Shown here one piece after another: positions 13,744-21,703 of a stretch of DNA of 38,320 nucleotides (position 1 is its first letter; each line of letters begins with the position of its first letter). Where the stretch lies: NCBI GenBank assembly GCA_030705805.1, contig JAUZPY010000007.1, positions 1-38,320 on the forward strand. Reading direction: 5' to 3'. The stretch is from Bacillota bacterium. Lineage in GTDB: Bacteria; Bacillota; Clostridia; CAKSNL01; HGM11501. The notes under the pieces are model-generated. The model worked only from the letters and a program-made list of their open reading frames with translations, was not told the origin of the DNA and did not search any database. Made by a program: the position numbers and the translations under genes.

Positions 13744-15756
13744 ATGCAAAATTTTAATGAAAATGATAAAATTATTGAATTATTCATAGTAGAATCCAAT
13801 CAATTAGTCGAACAATTGGAAACTATTATCTTGCTGTGTGAAAGCAATGAAGATTTGAGCCTTGAAAATATAAATAATATTTTCAGAATTATGCATACCA
13901 TTAAGGGCTCTTCTGCGATGATATCCTTTAACAAAATTTCAGAGCTGTCTCACTCTATTGAAGATATATTTTTTTACATTCGGGAGCATGATGAAACCCA
14001 GTACAATTATGAAACAATCTATAAATTAATTTTTGAATTTATAGATTATATGAAAATCGAACTTGTAAAAATAGAAAATTTCCATGAGCCGGACGGGGAT
14101 TGTCAAGATTTAATTGAACATTCAAAAGCATTATTAAAAAGCTTAAAAAGCAGCTCATTAAAAAAAGGAAAAAAGCAAGCCCAAAATAAAATGACCTCTG
14201 AAAATACTATAGGTGAAGGTGAAACCTGTTACTGCGTTAAGGTTTTGTTTGAAAAGGATTCAGAAATGGAAAATGTCAGGAGCCATCTTCTCTTGTATAG
14301 TCTTAAGGAATTGGATATAAAAGTCTTAAAAACAGAACCGGAAAACCTTGACTTAGAAGCTTCTTCCGGAATTATTAGAAACCAAGGTTTATTTTTTACT
14401 ATATCTTCAAAAGCAGATATAAAAGATATAGAAAAAATTATCTTATCTGCTTTAACCCTCGAAAGTTATAAAATAATAAGTGTGGAAAAGATCCCTGACA
14501 GAATCAAAACCCTTTTTGACGCCCCTCCTGATTCAAAAAATTCTGATGACAGCAGGAACTTGGAAAGACACCAAAATTATATAAGTGTTCACCCTGATAA
14601 ATTAAATACTTTAATGGACCTGGTGGGTGAATTGGTAATTTCCGAATCCTTAATTGCAAACAATCCTGACTTAGAGGGCTTAAAACTTGAAAACTTTAAC
14701 AAATCTATGCTTGGGTTCAAAAAGCTTATTAATGAACTGCAGGATGTTGTATTTGAAATGAGAATGCTTCCTGTAGAAGTTGTTTTCAATAAAATGCATC
14801 GAATAGTAAGAGATATAAGCAAAAAATCAGGCAAAAAAATTGAGTTCACAGTGTCCGGTGGGGATGTCCAGATGGATAAGAGTGCTATTGACTCATTATC
14901 AGACCCGATTATGCATTTAGTAAGAAATGCAGCGGACCATGGAATAGAAGAAAAAGCAATAAGAGAAAAGCTTAATAAGCCTTTAACAGGGAGCATATCC
15001 TTAAAAGCATGGCAGGATAGCAGCTATGCGTATATAAGCGTATCAGATGACGGGAAGGGCCTAAATAAAAAGGAAATTTACGAAAAAGCTCAAAGTAAGG
15101 CTCTGGTAAACAAAGATTTTGAGGATATGACTGAAAAAGAAATCTTTTCATTGATTTTATACCCTGGCTTTTCTACTCGAGAAGAAGTAACAGAGTTTTC
15201 CGGCCGCGGTGTGGGCATGGATGTAGTAAAGCAAAGCCTGGATTCTATTGGCGGAAAAATCAGTATTTTAAGTGAAGAAGGTAAAGGGACAAGCATAACT
15301 CTAAGAATCCCGCTTACCTTGCTGATTGTAAATGTTCTGCATATAAGTGTCGGAAATATGAAATTGGCCTTGCCTTCCGATAATATCGTTGAAATAAGAA
15401 AAGCCGATAAAAAAGACATAATAGAGGATCCGGACGGAAATGAAGCCCTTTTTTTAAGAGGCGAATGTTATCCGATCATAAGACTTAATAAGTTTTTCGA
15501 ATCAGATACCGAAATATTATCCTTGGAAGACGGAATCTTAGTAATTGTAAAGGAAGACAATGAAACGGTATGCTTATTTGCTGATAAAATAATAGGAGAA
15601 CAGCAAGTGGTGGTAAAGCCCCTTCCCTTATATATTAAAAAAACAAAGGGAATATTGGGCTGTTCAATACAAAGTGATGGCAGTTTATGTTTAATTTTAG
15701 ATGTAAACGACATTTTAAATGCAAAAGAGAGTGAACTTTTATGGCACATGTTTTAA
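13744..15756 (+). CDS. cheA: chemotaxis histidine kinase CheA
   Basis: The 670-aa kinase has the full P1-P5 order. The P1/Hpt domain carries the phosphorylated His51 (HTIKGSSAMI). A P2-like response-regulator-binding region lies near 160-255. P3 dimerisation follows (DKLNTLMDLVGELVISESL). The P4 ATPase has an N box LVRNAADHGIEEKA, DDGKGL, GFSTREE and GRGVGMDVVKQS. A P5 CheW-like domain finishes the protein. The start at 13744 follows GGAG. The 3' end overlaps cheW by 16 bases. It would phosphorylate the CheY-like protein and CheB in response to the receptor. Confidence 0.95.
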   Translation: MQNFNENDKIIELFIVESNQLVEQLETIILLCESNEDLSLENINNIFRIMHTIKGSSAMISFNKISELSHSIEDIFFYIREHDETQYNYETIYKLIFEFIDYMKIELVKIENFHEPDGDCQDLIEHSKALLKSLKSSSLKKGKKQAQNKMTSENTIGEGETCYCVKVLFEKDSEMENVRSHLLLYSLKELDIKVLKTEPENLDLEASSGIIRNQGLFFTISSKADIKDIEKIILSALTLESYKIISVEKIPDRIKTLFDAPPDSKNSDDSRNLERHQNYISVHPDKLNTLMDLVGELVISESLIANNPDLEGLKLENFNKSMLGFKKLINELQDVVFEMRMLPVEVVFNKMHRIVRDISKKSGKKIEFTVSGGDVQMDKSAIDSLSDPIMHLVRNAADHGIEEKAIREKLNKPLTGSISLKAWQDSSYAYISVSDDGKGLNKKEIYEKAQSKALVNKDFEDMTEKEIFSLILYPGFSTREEVTEFSGRGVGMDVVKQSLDSIGGKISILSEEGKGTSITLRIPLTLLIVNVLHISVGNMKLALPSDNIVEIRKADKKDIIEDPDGNEALFLRGECYPIIRLNKFFESDTEILSLEDGILVIVKEDNETVCLFADKIIGEQQVVVKPLPLYIKKTKGILGCSIQSDGSLCLILDVNDILNAKESELLWHMF

Positions 15757-16238
15757 ATGAAGATAACCTCATTGAAGAAGATACAGTGGCTAATAAGTAC
15801 CTTTTATTTTCTGTTGACAAGGAAATTTATGGTGCAGAAATAAAGAATGTGGAGGAAATCATCGGGATACAGGACATTACTCATGTACCTCAGCTTCCGG
15901 AGTTTATCAAAGGAATAATAAACCTTAGAGGAAATATTATCCCGGTAGGAGATTTAAGAATAAGGTTTAAAAAGGAAGCCGGCTCATATATGGGAAAAGC
16001 ATCAATTGTTATTTTAAATCTAAACGAAGTGGTATTAGGAATAATTATTGATAATGCATTAGAGGTTATAACGATAATGCCAGATGAAATCCAATTGCCT
16101 CCTGAAATGTCTTCAGGCTATAAAGATAAGTATGTAAAGGGAATTGCTAAAGTTAATGAAAAAATTGTTCTTTTACTTAATATCCAGAAGCTTATAAGTG
16201 AAGAGGAACTTGATGAAATTAAACCTGCTATTAGTTAG
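15741..16238 (+). CDS. cheW: chemotaxis adaptor CheW
   Basis: The 165-aa protein is a single CheW domain of two SH3-like subdomains that bridges receptors and CheA. Typical segments are [20 protein letters not shown] and [19 protein letters not shown]. Near the end it has [20 protein letters not shown], also as expected. It starts inside the end of cheA, which suggests translational coupling and matched stoichiometry. The stop codon lies 10 bases before the receptor gene. Confidence 0.94.
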   Translation: MAHVLNEDNLIEEDTVANKYLLFSVDKEIYGAEIKNVEEIIGIQDITHVPQLPEFIKGIINLRGNIIPVGDLRIRFKKEAGSYMGKASIVILNLNEVVLGIIIDNALEVITIMPDEIQLPPEMSSGYKDKYVKGIAKVNEKIVLLLNIQKLISEEELDEIKPAIS

Positions 16239-16248
16239 GAGAATGGTT

Positions 16249-18168
16249 ATGATTAAGAAAATTAAAAATTTAAAAATCCCGGTAAGGCTTTTAATATGCT
16301 TTACAATTGTCGGTTTGATTGGAACAACAGGCGGCATTTTAGGAAGAATAATACGTAATGAACTGATATCGAATCTAAATGGTATCTATAATGAGACAAC
16401 ATTGCCCCTAAGTTACCTTACGTATATTCATGGCAATTTTATGGAACTCACTGCAAATATTGCCAGTTTAGAGTCTTCTCCTGACCAAAGTATTTCAAGT
16501 GATGCTAAAGGTATAACCGATAACATTAATAATATACAAAATTATCTTGCCAAATTCAAGGAGCATGGAAGTAGCTCAGATATTACAAAATTAAATGAGC
16601 TGTTAACTAAATACACTGCTTCGGCAAAGCTTGCCGTTGACCTTGCAAATTCCGGTCGAAAGAGCCAGATTTCAAATATGAACCTTGATATGGAAAATAT
16701 GAGCAAGGAAATTAATGCGGAAATTTATAACTTAATTAATCAAAAAGTAACCATGGCGGAGTATTTAATAAAACAAAATGAAACTACATCATTAAACAAT
16801 TCTAATGGAATGCTTGCTGTTGTATTTGCTGGTGTTTTAGCAGTAATACTACTAGGGTGGTTGCTTTCAAGAAGCCTTTTAAGACCCCTTTACAAGATGA
16901 TTAATTGTGCAAATAAGATATCTGAAGGTGAGGTTGATGTTGACCTTGATATAGATACAAAGGATGAGCTCGGTATTTTGGCCGAATCCTTTAAAAAAAT
17001 TATTATATCCTTAAAGCATCTCACCTCTGATACTGATATGTTGGTTCAATCTGCCATCAACGGACAGCTAAGTCTAAGAGCAGATGTTTCAAACCATAAA
17101 GGTGAATACAGAAAAATTATTGACGGCATAAATAAAACCTTAGATGCTGCTACCGCACCTATTAATGAAGCTAAAGAAATATTGGTTGAAGTATCACAAG
17201 GAAATCTTAAGGACCGCTTAATGGGTGATTATAAGGGAGACCATGCTGTAATTAAAAGTTCATTAAACAGTACTATAGAATCCTTATCTCTATATATAAG
17301 CGAAATAAATAATGCCTCCGAGCAGCTTGCAATTAGTGCAAACCGCGTTTCTGACGGAAGCCAATCTTTATCTCAAGGTTCGACAGAGCAGGCATCCGCT
17401 CTTGAGGAATTGACCTCTGCTATTTCCCACATAGCAAATCAGACAAAAGAAAATGCAGGAAATGCAACAAAAGCAAACGAATTAGTGCTTTCCGTGCAGG
17501 GTAATGCTGAAAAAGGTAATGATTATATGCAGGAAATGTTAAAATCAATGCAGGAAATAGAAAGAGCCTCTACTAACATTTCTAAAGTTATAAAGGTAAT
17601 AGATGAGATAGCCTTCCAAACCAACATCTTATCACTAAATGCTGCTATAGAAGCTGCCAGAGCAGGCCAGCACGGCAAAGGTTTTGCTGTTGTGGCTGAG
17701 GAGGTTCGCACCTTAGCTGCAAGAAGTGCCCAGGCAGCTAAAGAAACATCTTCTTTAGTTGAAAACTCCATTGAAAAGGTTAAAAGAGGCATGTTAATTG
17801 CAGATGACACCGCACAGGCCTTACACGAAATACATGAAGGAATGAGCAGTACAACAAGCCTGGTAAGTGATATCTCTCTTGCTTCAAACGAGCAGGCATC
17901 TGCTATTGTGCAAATTAATCAAGGTATTGAGCAGCTTTCATTGGTTGTACAATCCAACTCTGCTACTGCCGAGGAAGGTGCAGCTGCAAGTGAGGAATTA
18001 TCAAGTCAGGCTCATCTTTTGAGAAAGATGGTTGACAAATTTCAGTTGAATGAAGATGCCATAAATAATGAGGGGTTAGAAATTCTTAATAATATAAATC
18101 CTAAAAAAGCTCACCAGGCTAATTTAGAAAAAAAGTCTATAAGTGATCAGGAATTCGGAAAATACTGA
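16249..18168 (+). CDS. methyl-accepting chemotaxis receptor with two membrane helices
   Basis: This 639-aa receptor has TM1 near residues 13-33, an extracytoplasmic, mostly helical region (about 35-187) resembling a four-helix-bundle sensor, TM2 near 188-208, a HAMP domain, and a second HAMP-like stretch (about 270-360). The cytoplasmic signalling rod follows, with the conserved tip [20 protein letters not shown] then [13 protein letters not shown]. Glutamate/glutamine methylation sites are likely on both sides ([31 protein letters not shown]). The ligand cannot be predicted. The start at 16249 is preferred because AGGAG lies 7 bases upstream; the neighbouring ATG at 16243 is too close to it. 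It is the only receptor gene in the window and is encoded with its kinase. Confidence 0.92.
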   Translation: MIKKIKNLKIPVRLLICFTIVGLIGTTGGILGRIIRNELISNLNGIYNETTLPLSYLTYIHGNFMELTANIASLESSPDQSISSDAKGITDNINNIQNYLAKFKEHGSSSDITKLNELLTKYTASAKLAVDLANSGRKSQISNMNLDMENMSKEINAEIYNLINQKVTMAEYLIKQNETTSLNNSNGMLAVVFAGVLAVILLGWLLSRSLLRPLYKMINCANKISEGEVDVDLDIDTKDELGILAESFKKIIISLKHLTSDTDMLVQSAINGQLSLRADVSNHKGEYRKIIDGINKTLDAATAPINEAKEILVEVSQGNLKDRLMGDYKGDHAVIKSSLNSTIESLSLYISEINNASEQLAISANRVSDGSQSLSQGSTEQASALEELTSAISHIANQTKENAGNATKANELVLSVQGNAEKGNDYMQEMLKSMQEIERASTNISKVIKVIDEIAFQTNILSLNAAIEAARAGQHGKGFAVVAEEVRTLAARSAQAAKETSSLVENSIEKVKRGMLIADDTAQALHEIHEGMSSTTSLVSDISLASNEQASAIVQINQGIEQLSLVVQSNSATAEEGAAASEELSSQAHLLRKMVDKFQLNEDAINNEGLEILNNINPKKAHQANLEKKSISDQEFGKY

Positions 18169-18190
18169 TAAATAACCGGTGTGAATTAAA

Positions 18191-19003
18191 ATGATTACAA
18201 TAAACGACGAAGACTTTACAGCTTTTGCTGAATTTATTAACTCCAATTTTGGCATAAATTTGCTCTATAAAAAAAGCTTTGTTCAAGGTAGGCTTCAAGT
18301 GCTTCTTGAAGACAAGGGTTTTAAAAGCTTTTTTGATTATTTTAATTATGTATTAAATGATACTACTAAATCAGAAATTACTGAATTAATTAATAGAATA
18401 ACCACCAATTATACCTTCTTTATGCGAGAAGAAGAGCATTTTTCTTATTTAGTAAACAAGGTCTTGCCTTATCTGAAAAAAAATATAAAGGATAATGATT
18501 TAAGAACATGGAGTGCGGGCTGTTCAACCGGAGAGGAGCCATACACTATTGCTATGCTTCTTCTTGAATATTTCGGTCCTGAAATAAGCTCGTGGAACAC
18601 AAAAATATTGGCAACTGATATTTCTGTAAAAGCTCTTAATATAGCAAAAAAAGGGGTTTACTTCCCTAATTCCCTTGATAATCTTTCCGGTGTTTGGAAA
18701 TTGAAATACTTTACTAAAAATCCGGAAGGTAATTATTGCATAGCAAAAGAACTTAAGGATGAGGTAATTTTTAGGGTTTTTAATCTTGTAGATGAAATTT
18801 ATCCTTTTAAAAAGAAATTTCACATTATCTTTTGCCGTAATGTAATGATATATTTTGATAATAAAACCCGAAAAAAACTTATTGATAAGCTTTATGATAG
18901 CTTAGAGCCCGGTGGTTTTCTATTTATAGGTCATTCCGAAATAATAAACAGAAGTGAATCTAAATTCAAAAATGTTATACCGTCAGTATACAAAAAGGAA
19001 TAA
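18191..19003 (+). CDS. cheR: chemoreceptor methyltransferase CheR
   Basis: The 270-aa enzyme transfers methyl groups from SAM to receptor glutamates. An all-helical N-terminal domain (1-75) ends with TELINRITTNYTFFMREEEH, the typical CheR junction. The SAM site is RTWSAGCSTGEEPYTIAM, followed by ILATDISVKALNIAK and IIFCRNVMIYFD. There is no C-terminal receptor-tethering or TPR extension. The stop codon is one base before the cheB start. SAM use connects loosely with the luxS-mtnN recycling genes just downstream on the other strand. Confidence 0.94.
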   Translation: MITINDEDFTAFAEFINSNFGINLLYKKSFVQGRLQVLLEDKGFKSFFDYFNYVLNDTTKSEITELINRITTNYTFFMREEEHFSYLVNKVLPYLKKNIKDNDLRTWSAGCSTGEEPYTIAMLLLEYFGPEISSWNTKILATDISVKALNIAKKGVYFPNSLDNLSGVWKLKYFTKNPEGNYCIAKELKDEVIFRVFNLVDEIYPFKKKFHIIFCRNVMIYFDNKTRKKLIDKLYDSLEPGGFLFIGHSEIINRSESKFKNVIPSVYKKE

Positions 19004-19004
19004 T

Positions 19005-20027
19005 ATGACAAATAAAATAAGAGTCTTAATAGTAGATGATTCTCCTTTGTTTGTAAAAGCAATTGAGGAAATATTGAATACTGAGGATTTTGAGGTTGTC
19101 GGAACTTCTTATGATGCCTTTGATGCGGGAGATAAACTAATTAAATTAAAGCCTGATGTTGTAACTCTTGATGTAGAAATGCCTAAAATGACAGGTATTG
19201 AATTTTTGAAGCTGCTGCTCCCGAAATATCCTGTACCCGTTGTTATGGTCAGTTCCGCCAGCGGAAGTGTTTTTGATGCAATAAATGCAGGGGCTGTAGA
19301 TTTTGTTGAAAAACCGTCCGGTCTTAATAAAGAGAACATTTCTTTATTTAAAAGTGAGCTTATAACTAAAATTAAAATAGCCTCAATTGCAGTGCTTGGG
19401 AAAAAAACAAATAATAATGTAAATACAATCAGCAGACTAAATTCTCCACAAAAAAATGATATTATAATTGCAATGGGTGCCTCTACGGGCGGTACTGAAG
19501 CCATTGAGCAAATTTTACGTGCCTTTCCAAAAGAAATGCCCGGTATTGTTATTGTTCAGCATATGCCCCCCGTTTTTACCCAAATTTATGCTAAACGTCT
19601 TAACTCTATTTGTGAAATGGAAATCGTGGAGGCTTCTGACGGAGATTTAATTTTGCCCGGCAAAGTTTTGATTGCTCCCGGCGGCAAGCAGCTGAGCATT
19701 TCAAAAAGCGGCCTTAAGCCCACAGTCCATTGTTATAACGGTGAAAAAGTAAACGGCCTTGCACCTTCCGTCGATGTGACGTTTAATTCCATGGCAGATA
19801 TAATTGGCGGTCGATCTTTGGGGGTTTTGCTTACCGGAATGGGCAAAGATGGGGCAAAAGGACTTTTGGAGATGAAGAAAAAAGGTGCTTATACAATAGC
19901 TCAGGATGAAAAGTCCTGCATAGTTTACGGTATGCCGAAAGAAGCTATAAGCCTTGGTGCCGCAAAAAAAATATCACCCCTTGATAATATAGCTGAAGAA
20001 ATTATAAAAGCTCTACAGAATCTGTAG
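19005..20027 (+). CDS. cheB: chemoreceptor glutamate methylesterase/deamidase CheB
   Basis: The 340-aa protein has an N-terminal receiver domain with Asp11-Asp12 and the phosphoacceptor Asp56 (VVTLDVEMPKMTG). The C-terminal methylesterase has the Ser-His-Asp triad at Ser160 (GASTGGTEA), His186 (VIVQHMPPVFT) and Asp282 (LTGMGKDGAKG). Phosphorylation by CheA would activate it and reset the receptor. In many Firmicutes CheB also deamidates receptors, which may explain the lack of cheD here. The start at 19005 follows AAAAAGGAA; the longer in-frame ORF begins inside cheR. The stop codon is inside the terminator hairpin. Confidence 0.95.
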   Translation: MTNKIRVLIVDDSPLFVKAIEEILNTEDFEVVGTSYDAFDAGDKLIKLKPDVVTLDVEMPKMTGIEFLKLLLPKYPVPVVMVSSASGSVFDAINAGAVDFVEKPSGLNKENISLFKSELITKIKIASIAVLGKKTNNNVNTISRLNSPQKNDIIIAMGASTGGTEAIEQILRAFPKEMPGIVIVQHMPPVFTQIYAKRLNSICEMEIVEASDGDLILPGKVLIAPGGKQLSISKSGLKPTVHCYNGEKVNGLAPSVDVTFNSMADIIGGRSLGVLLTGMGKDGAKGLLEMKKKGAYTIAQDEKSCIVYGMPKEAISLGAAKKISPLDNIAEEIIKALQNL

Positions 20028-20035
20028 AGCTTTTT
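20007..20035. terminator. bidirectional terminator containing the cheB stop
   Basis: AAAGCTCTACAG-AAT-CTGTAGAGCTTT is a perfect 12-bp stem with a three-base loop. T residues follow on the plus strand, and A residues precede it so that it also works on the minus strand for luxS-mtnN-DUF896. The cheB stop TAG (20025-20027) lies in the right arm. Confidence 0.9.
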
Positions 20036-20058
20036 ATTAACCTTATAGTAGTATAACC

Positions 20059-20274
20059 TTATGAAGGCAGGCCTTCCCTTCTCTGAAGCTTTACCTTTGT
20101 TCCGTCAGGTCTCATAACATATGTGTTGCCCAATGTATTTATTGCAGATGCCCTGAAAGCGGCAATATATTCGTTCCTTAAAAGCTGTTGTTCAGCCTTT
20201 TCTTCTTCAGTTAACCCGATAGTTTTAGCTTTTTGGGAAAGCTCATTTATTCGTTTAATTTTCTTCTGATCCAT
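20059..20274 (-). CDS. DUF896 (UPF0291, YnzC-like) small protein
   Basis: This 71-aa protein matches the DUF896 pattern: KIKRINELSQKAKTIGLTEE forms a helical hairpin and AEQQLLRNEYIAAFRAS follows. The family is common in Firmicutes; structures of members show a small helical bundle, and the function is not established. It starts after GGAAGGTAACTT, 11 bases beyond mtnN, so it is the last gene of the luxS-mtnN unit. Confidence 0.9.
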   Translation of the reverse strand: MDQKKIKRINELSQKAKTIGLTEEEKAEQQLLRNEYIAAFRASAINTLGNTYVMRPDGTKVKLQRREGLPS

Positions 20275-20285
20275 AAGTTACCTTC

Positions 20286-20990
20286 CTAATGCTTTTTAAT
20301 ATATCCTTTTATTATTTCCGACGAATTGACAGCTGCCTCTTTCGCAAACTTCTGAAAGTCAAAATCTGCGCTGTCGTCCGCTCCGTCAGATATAGAACGA
20401 AGCACGCCGCAGCGAACGCCGTTTATATGGCAGACCTGCGCAATAGCCGCACCTTCCATTTCACAAGCTATAGCGTTGAAAGCCTTTATTATCTCTTCCT
20501 TGTGGTTTTTATCGGACACAAACTGGTCTCCCGACGCAATTACACCTGTCTTATATGTAACGCCCATTTTATGGGCGCTTTCCTTTAAGCCTTCAAAAAC
20601 TTCTTTATCGCAAGGTATATTTACAATATCCAGACCTGATATAAGACCGAGAGGGTCACCTAAAGCAGAGGTGTCCATGTCGTGCTGGACAAGACTTTCG
20701 GCAATGGCTGCATTGCCTATCTTGAAGTCCTTTAAAAGGCCGCCTGCTACTCCGGTGTTGATAATGACTTCCGGACTAAAATTTAAAATCATAGCTTCTG
20801 TGCAGACAGCAGCAAAAACCTTTCCAACCCCGGAAACTGCCATTACCACTTTTTTACCAAACATTTCACCGCAAACAAAAGGAATACCACTGATTTTATA
20901 CTCCTTTTTATCAGAAATGTCTTCCTTCAGCCGGTCTACCTCCATTTGCATGGCTCCTATAATGCCGATTTCCGCTTTAAAATCTGTCAT
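20286..20990 (-). CDS. mtnN: 5'-methylthioadenosine/S-adenosylhomocysteine nucleosidase
   Basis: The enzyme removes adenine from methylthioadenosine and S-adenosylhomocysteine. The protein begins AEIGIIGAMQMEVDRLKEDI and has the purine-phosphorylase fold. The catalytic and substrate-binding residues sit in NTGVAGGL, SGDQFV, ACEMEGAAIAQVC and SDGADD. The 234-aa length is normal. The ATG at 20990 is preferred, with TGGAG upstream; longer in-frame extension would cover luxS. It overlaps the end of luxS by 14 bases, so MtnN makes S-ribosylhomocysteine and LuxS uses it in the next step. Confidence 0.95.
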   Translation of the reverse strand: MTDFKAEIGIIGAMQMEVDRLKEDISDKKEYKISGIPFVCGEMFGKKVVMAVSGVGKVFAAVCTEAMILNFSPEVIINTGVAGGLLKDFKIGNAAIAESLVQHDMDTSALGDPLGLISGLDIVNIPCDKEVFEGLKESAHKMGVTYKTGVIASGDQFVSDKNHKEEIIKAFNAIACEMEGAAIAQVCHINGVRCGVLRSISDGADDSADFDFQKFAKEAAVNSSEIIKGYIKKH

Positions 20991-21447
20991 ACTCAAAACT
21001 CCATTTTTCTTTTGCTTCAAGCACTTTAAGATAACGCTCACATTCAATCTTGGCGGAATCAATAGAAAGGCATTGATAATTTCCGCACTCTTTTCTCTGT
21101 GACCCGAAAACCTCGCCCTCATGGGCGATAGTTTTTCTTAAAGCTTCTTTAAGCGCCTTTAAAACTTCCTCCGGTTTTTCTTCCTTCACAAGAAGATAGA
21201 AACCCGTGGCGCAGCCCATAGGGCCAAAGTATATAATATTGCCTTTTATATCAGAATTTCTCAAATACGTTGCAACCATATGTTCCAGTGAGTGCATGGT
21301 AACATTATCCATATAGTCGCCTTGGTTGGGACGCCTGGTTCTAAGGTCATAGGTTGTTATATCTCCATCAATTCTGGAAATGTACATACCCGGACGAATA
21401 AAATCGTGATCCACTGAAAAGCTTGTTATTCTCTCTACTTCCGGCAT
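20977..21447 (-). CDS. luxS: S-ribosylhomocysteine lyase (AI-2 synthase)
   Basis: LuxS cleaves S-ribosylhomocysteine to homocysteine and the AI-2 precursor DPD. The metal-binding residues are His52 and His56 (MHSLEH) and Cys121 (ECGNYQC); Cys79 (GPMGCATGF) is the expected catalytic cysteine. FSVDHDFIRPGMYISR near the N-terminus is family-typical. The 156-aa length is normal. The start at 21447 follows AAAGGGGGC. A 17-base-spaced promoter lies upstream at 21474-21502. Whether AI-2 is used as a signal here, or only as a by-product of methyl-cycle recycling, cannot be told. Confidence 0.96.
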   Translation of the reverse strand: MPEVERITSFSVDHDFIRPGMYISRIDGDITTYDLRTRRPNQGDYMDNVTMHSLEHMVATYLRNSDIKGNIIYFGPMGCATGFYLLVKEEKPEEVLKALKEALRKTIAHEGEVFGSQRKECGNYQCLSIDSAKIECERYLKVLEAKEKWSFEYDRF

Positions 21448-21473
21448 TTTTTCTGCCCCCTTTATATCTTTAT

Positions 21474-21502
21474 ATTTTAGCATAAAAGTTGCTATTTATC
21501 AA
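21474..21502 (-). promoter_or_regulatory. sigma-A promoter of luxS
   Basis: Minus-strand TTGATA (21497-21502) and TAAAAT (21474-21479) are separated by 17 bases, 27 bases before the luxS start codon. Confidence 0.75.
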
Positions 21503-21627
21503 GGAATAAATTGGCACACTTATTTTTATGTCTAAAACGCAAGAATAAATTTTCATATACATACTGTCTAAGGAATAATACATACTATTTTCTTTTTTAT
21601 GCTGTACAGGTATTCCATAAAAAAGCC

Positions 21628-21671
21628 AAAGAAAATCCCCGGAAAGCTGGTTTTTTCCGGGGATTTTCTTT
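21628..21671. terminator. 18-bp-stem terminator beyond the DUF4091 gene
   Basis: AAAGAAAATCCCCGGAAA (21628-21645) and its exact reverse complement (21654-21671) form a perfect stem with an 8-base loop. On the minus strand it is followed by GGCTTTTTT. It ends the transcript of the DUF4091 gene and insulates luxS. Confidence 0.92.
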
Positions 21672-21703
21672 GTTCAATTTGAGGTATGTACATTAAAAAC
21701 CTT

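Noticed and set aside
14589-14996. Long antisense frames within cheA, cheC, cheB and other genes
   Set aside because: They mirror the codon structure of strongly supported genes and show no motifs of their own.
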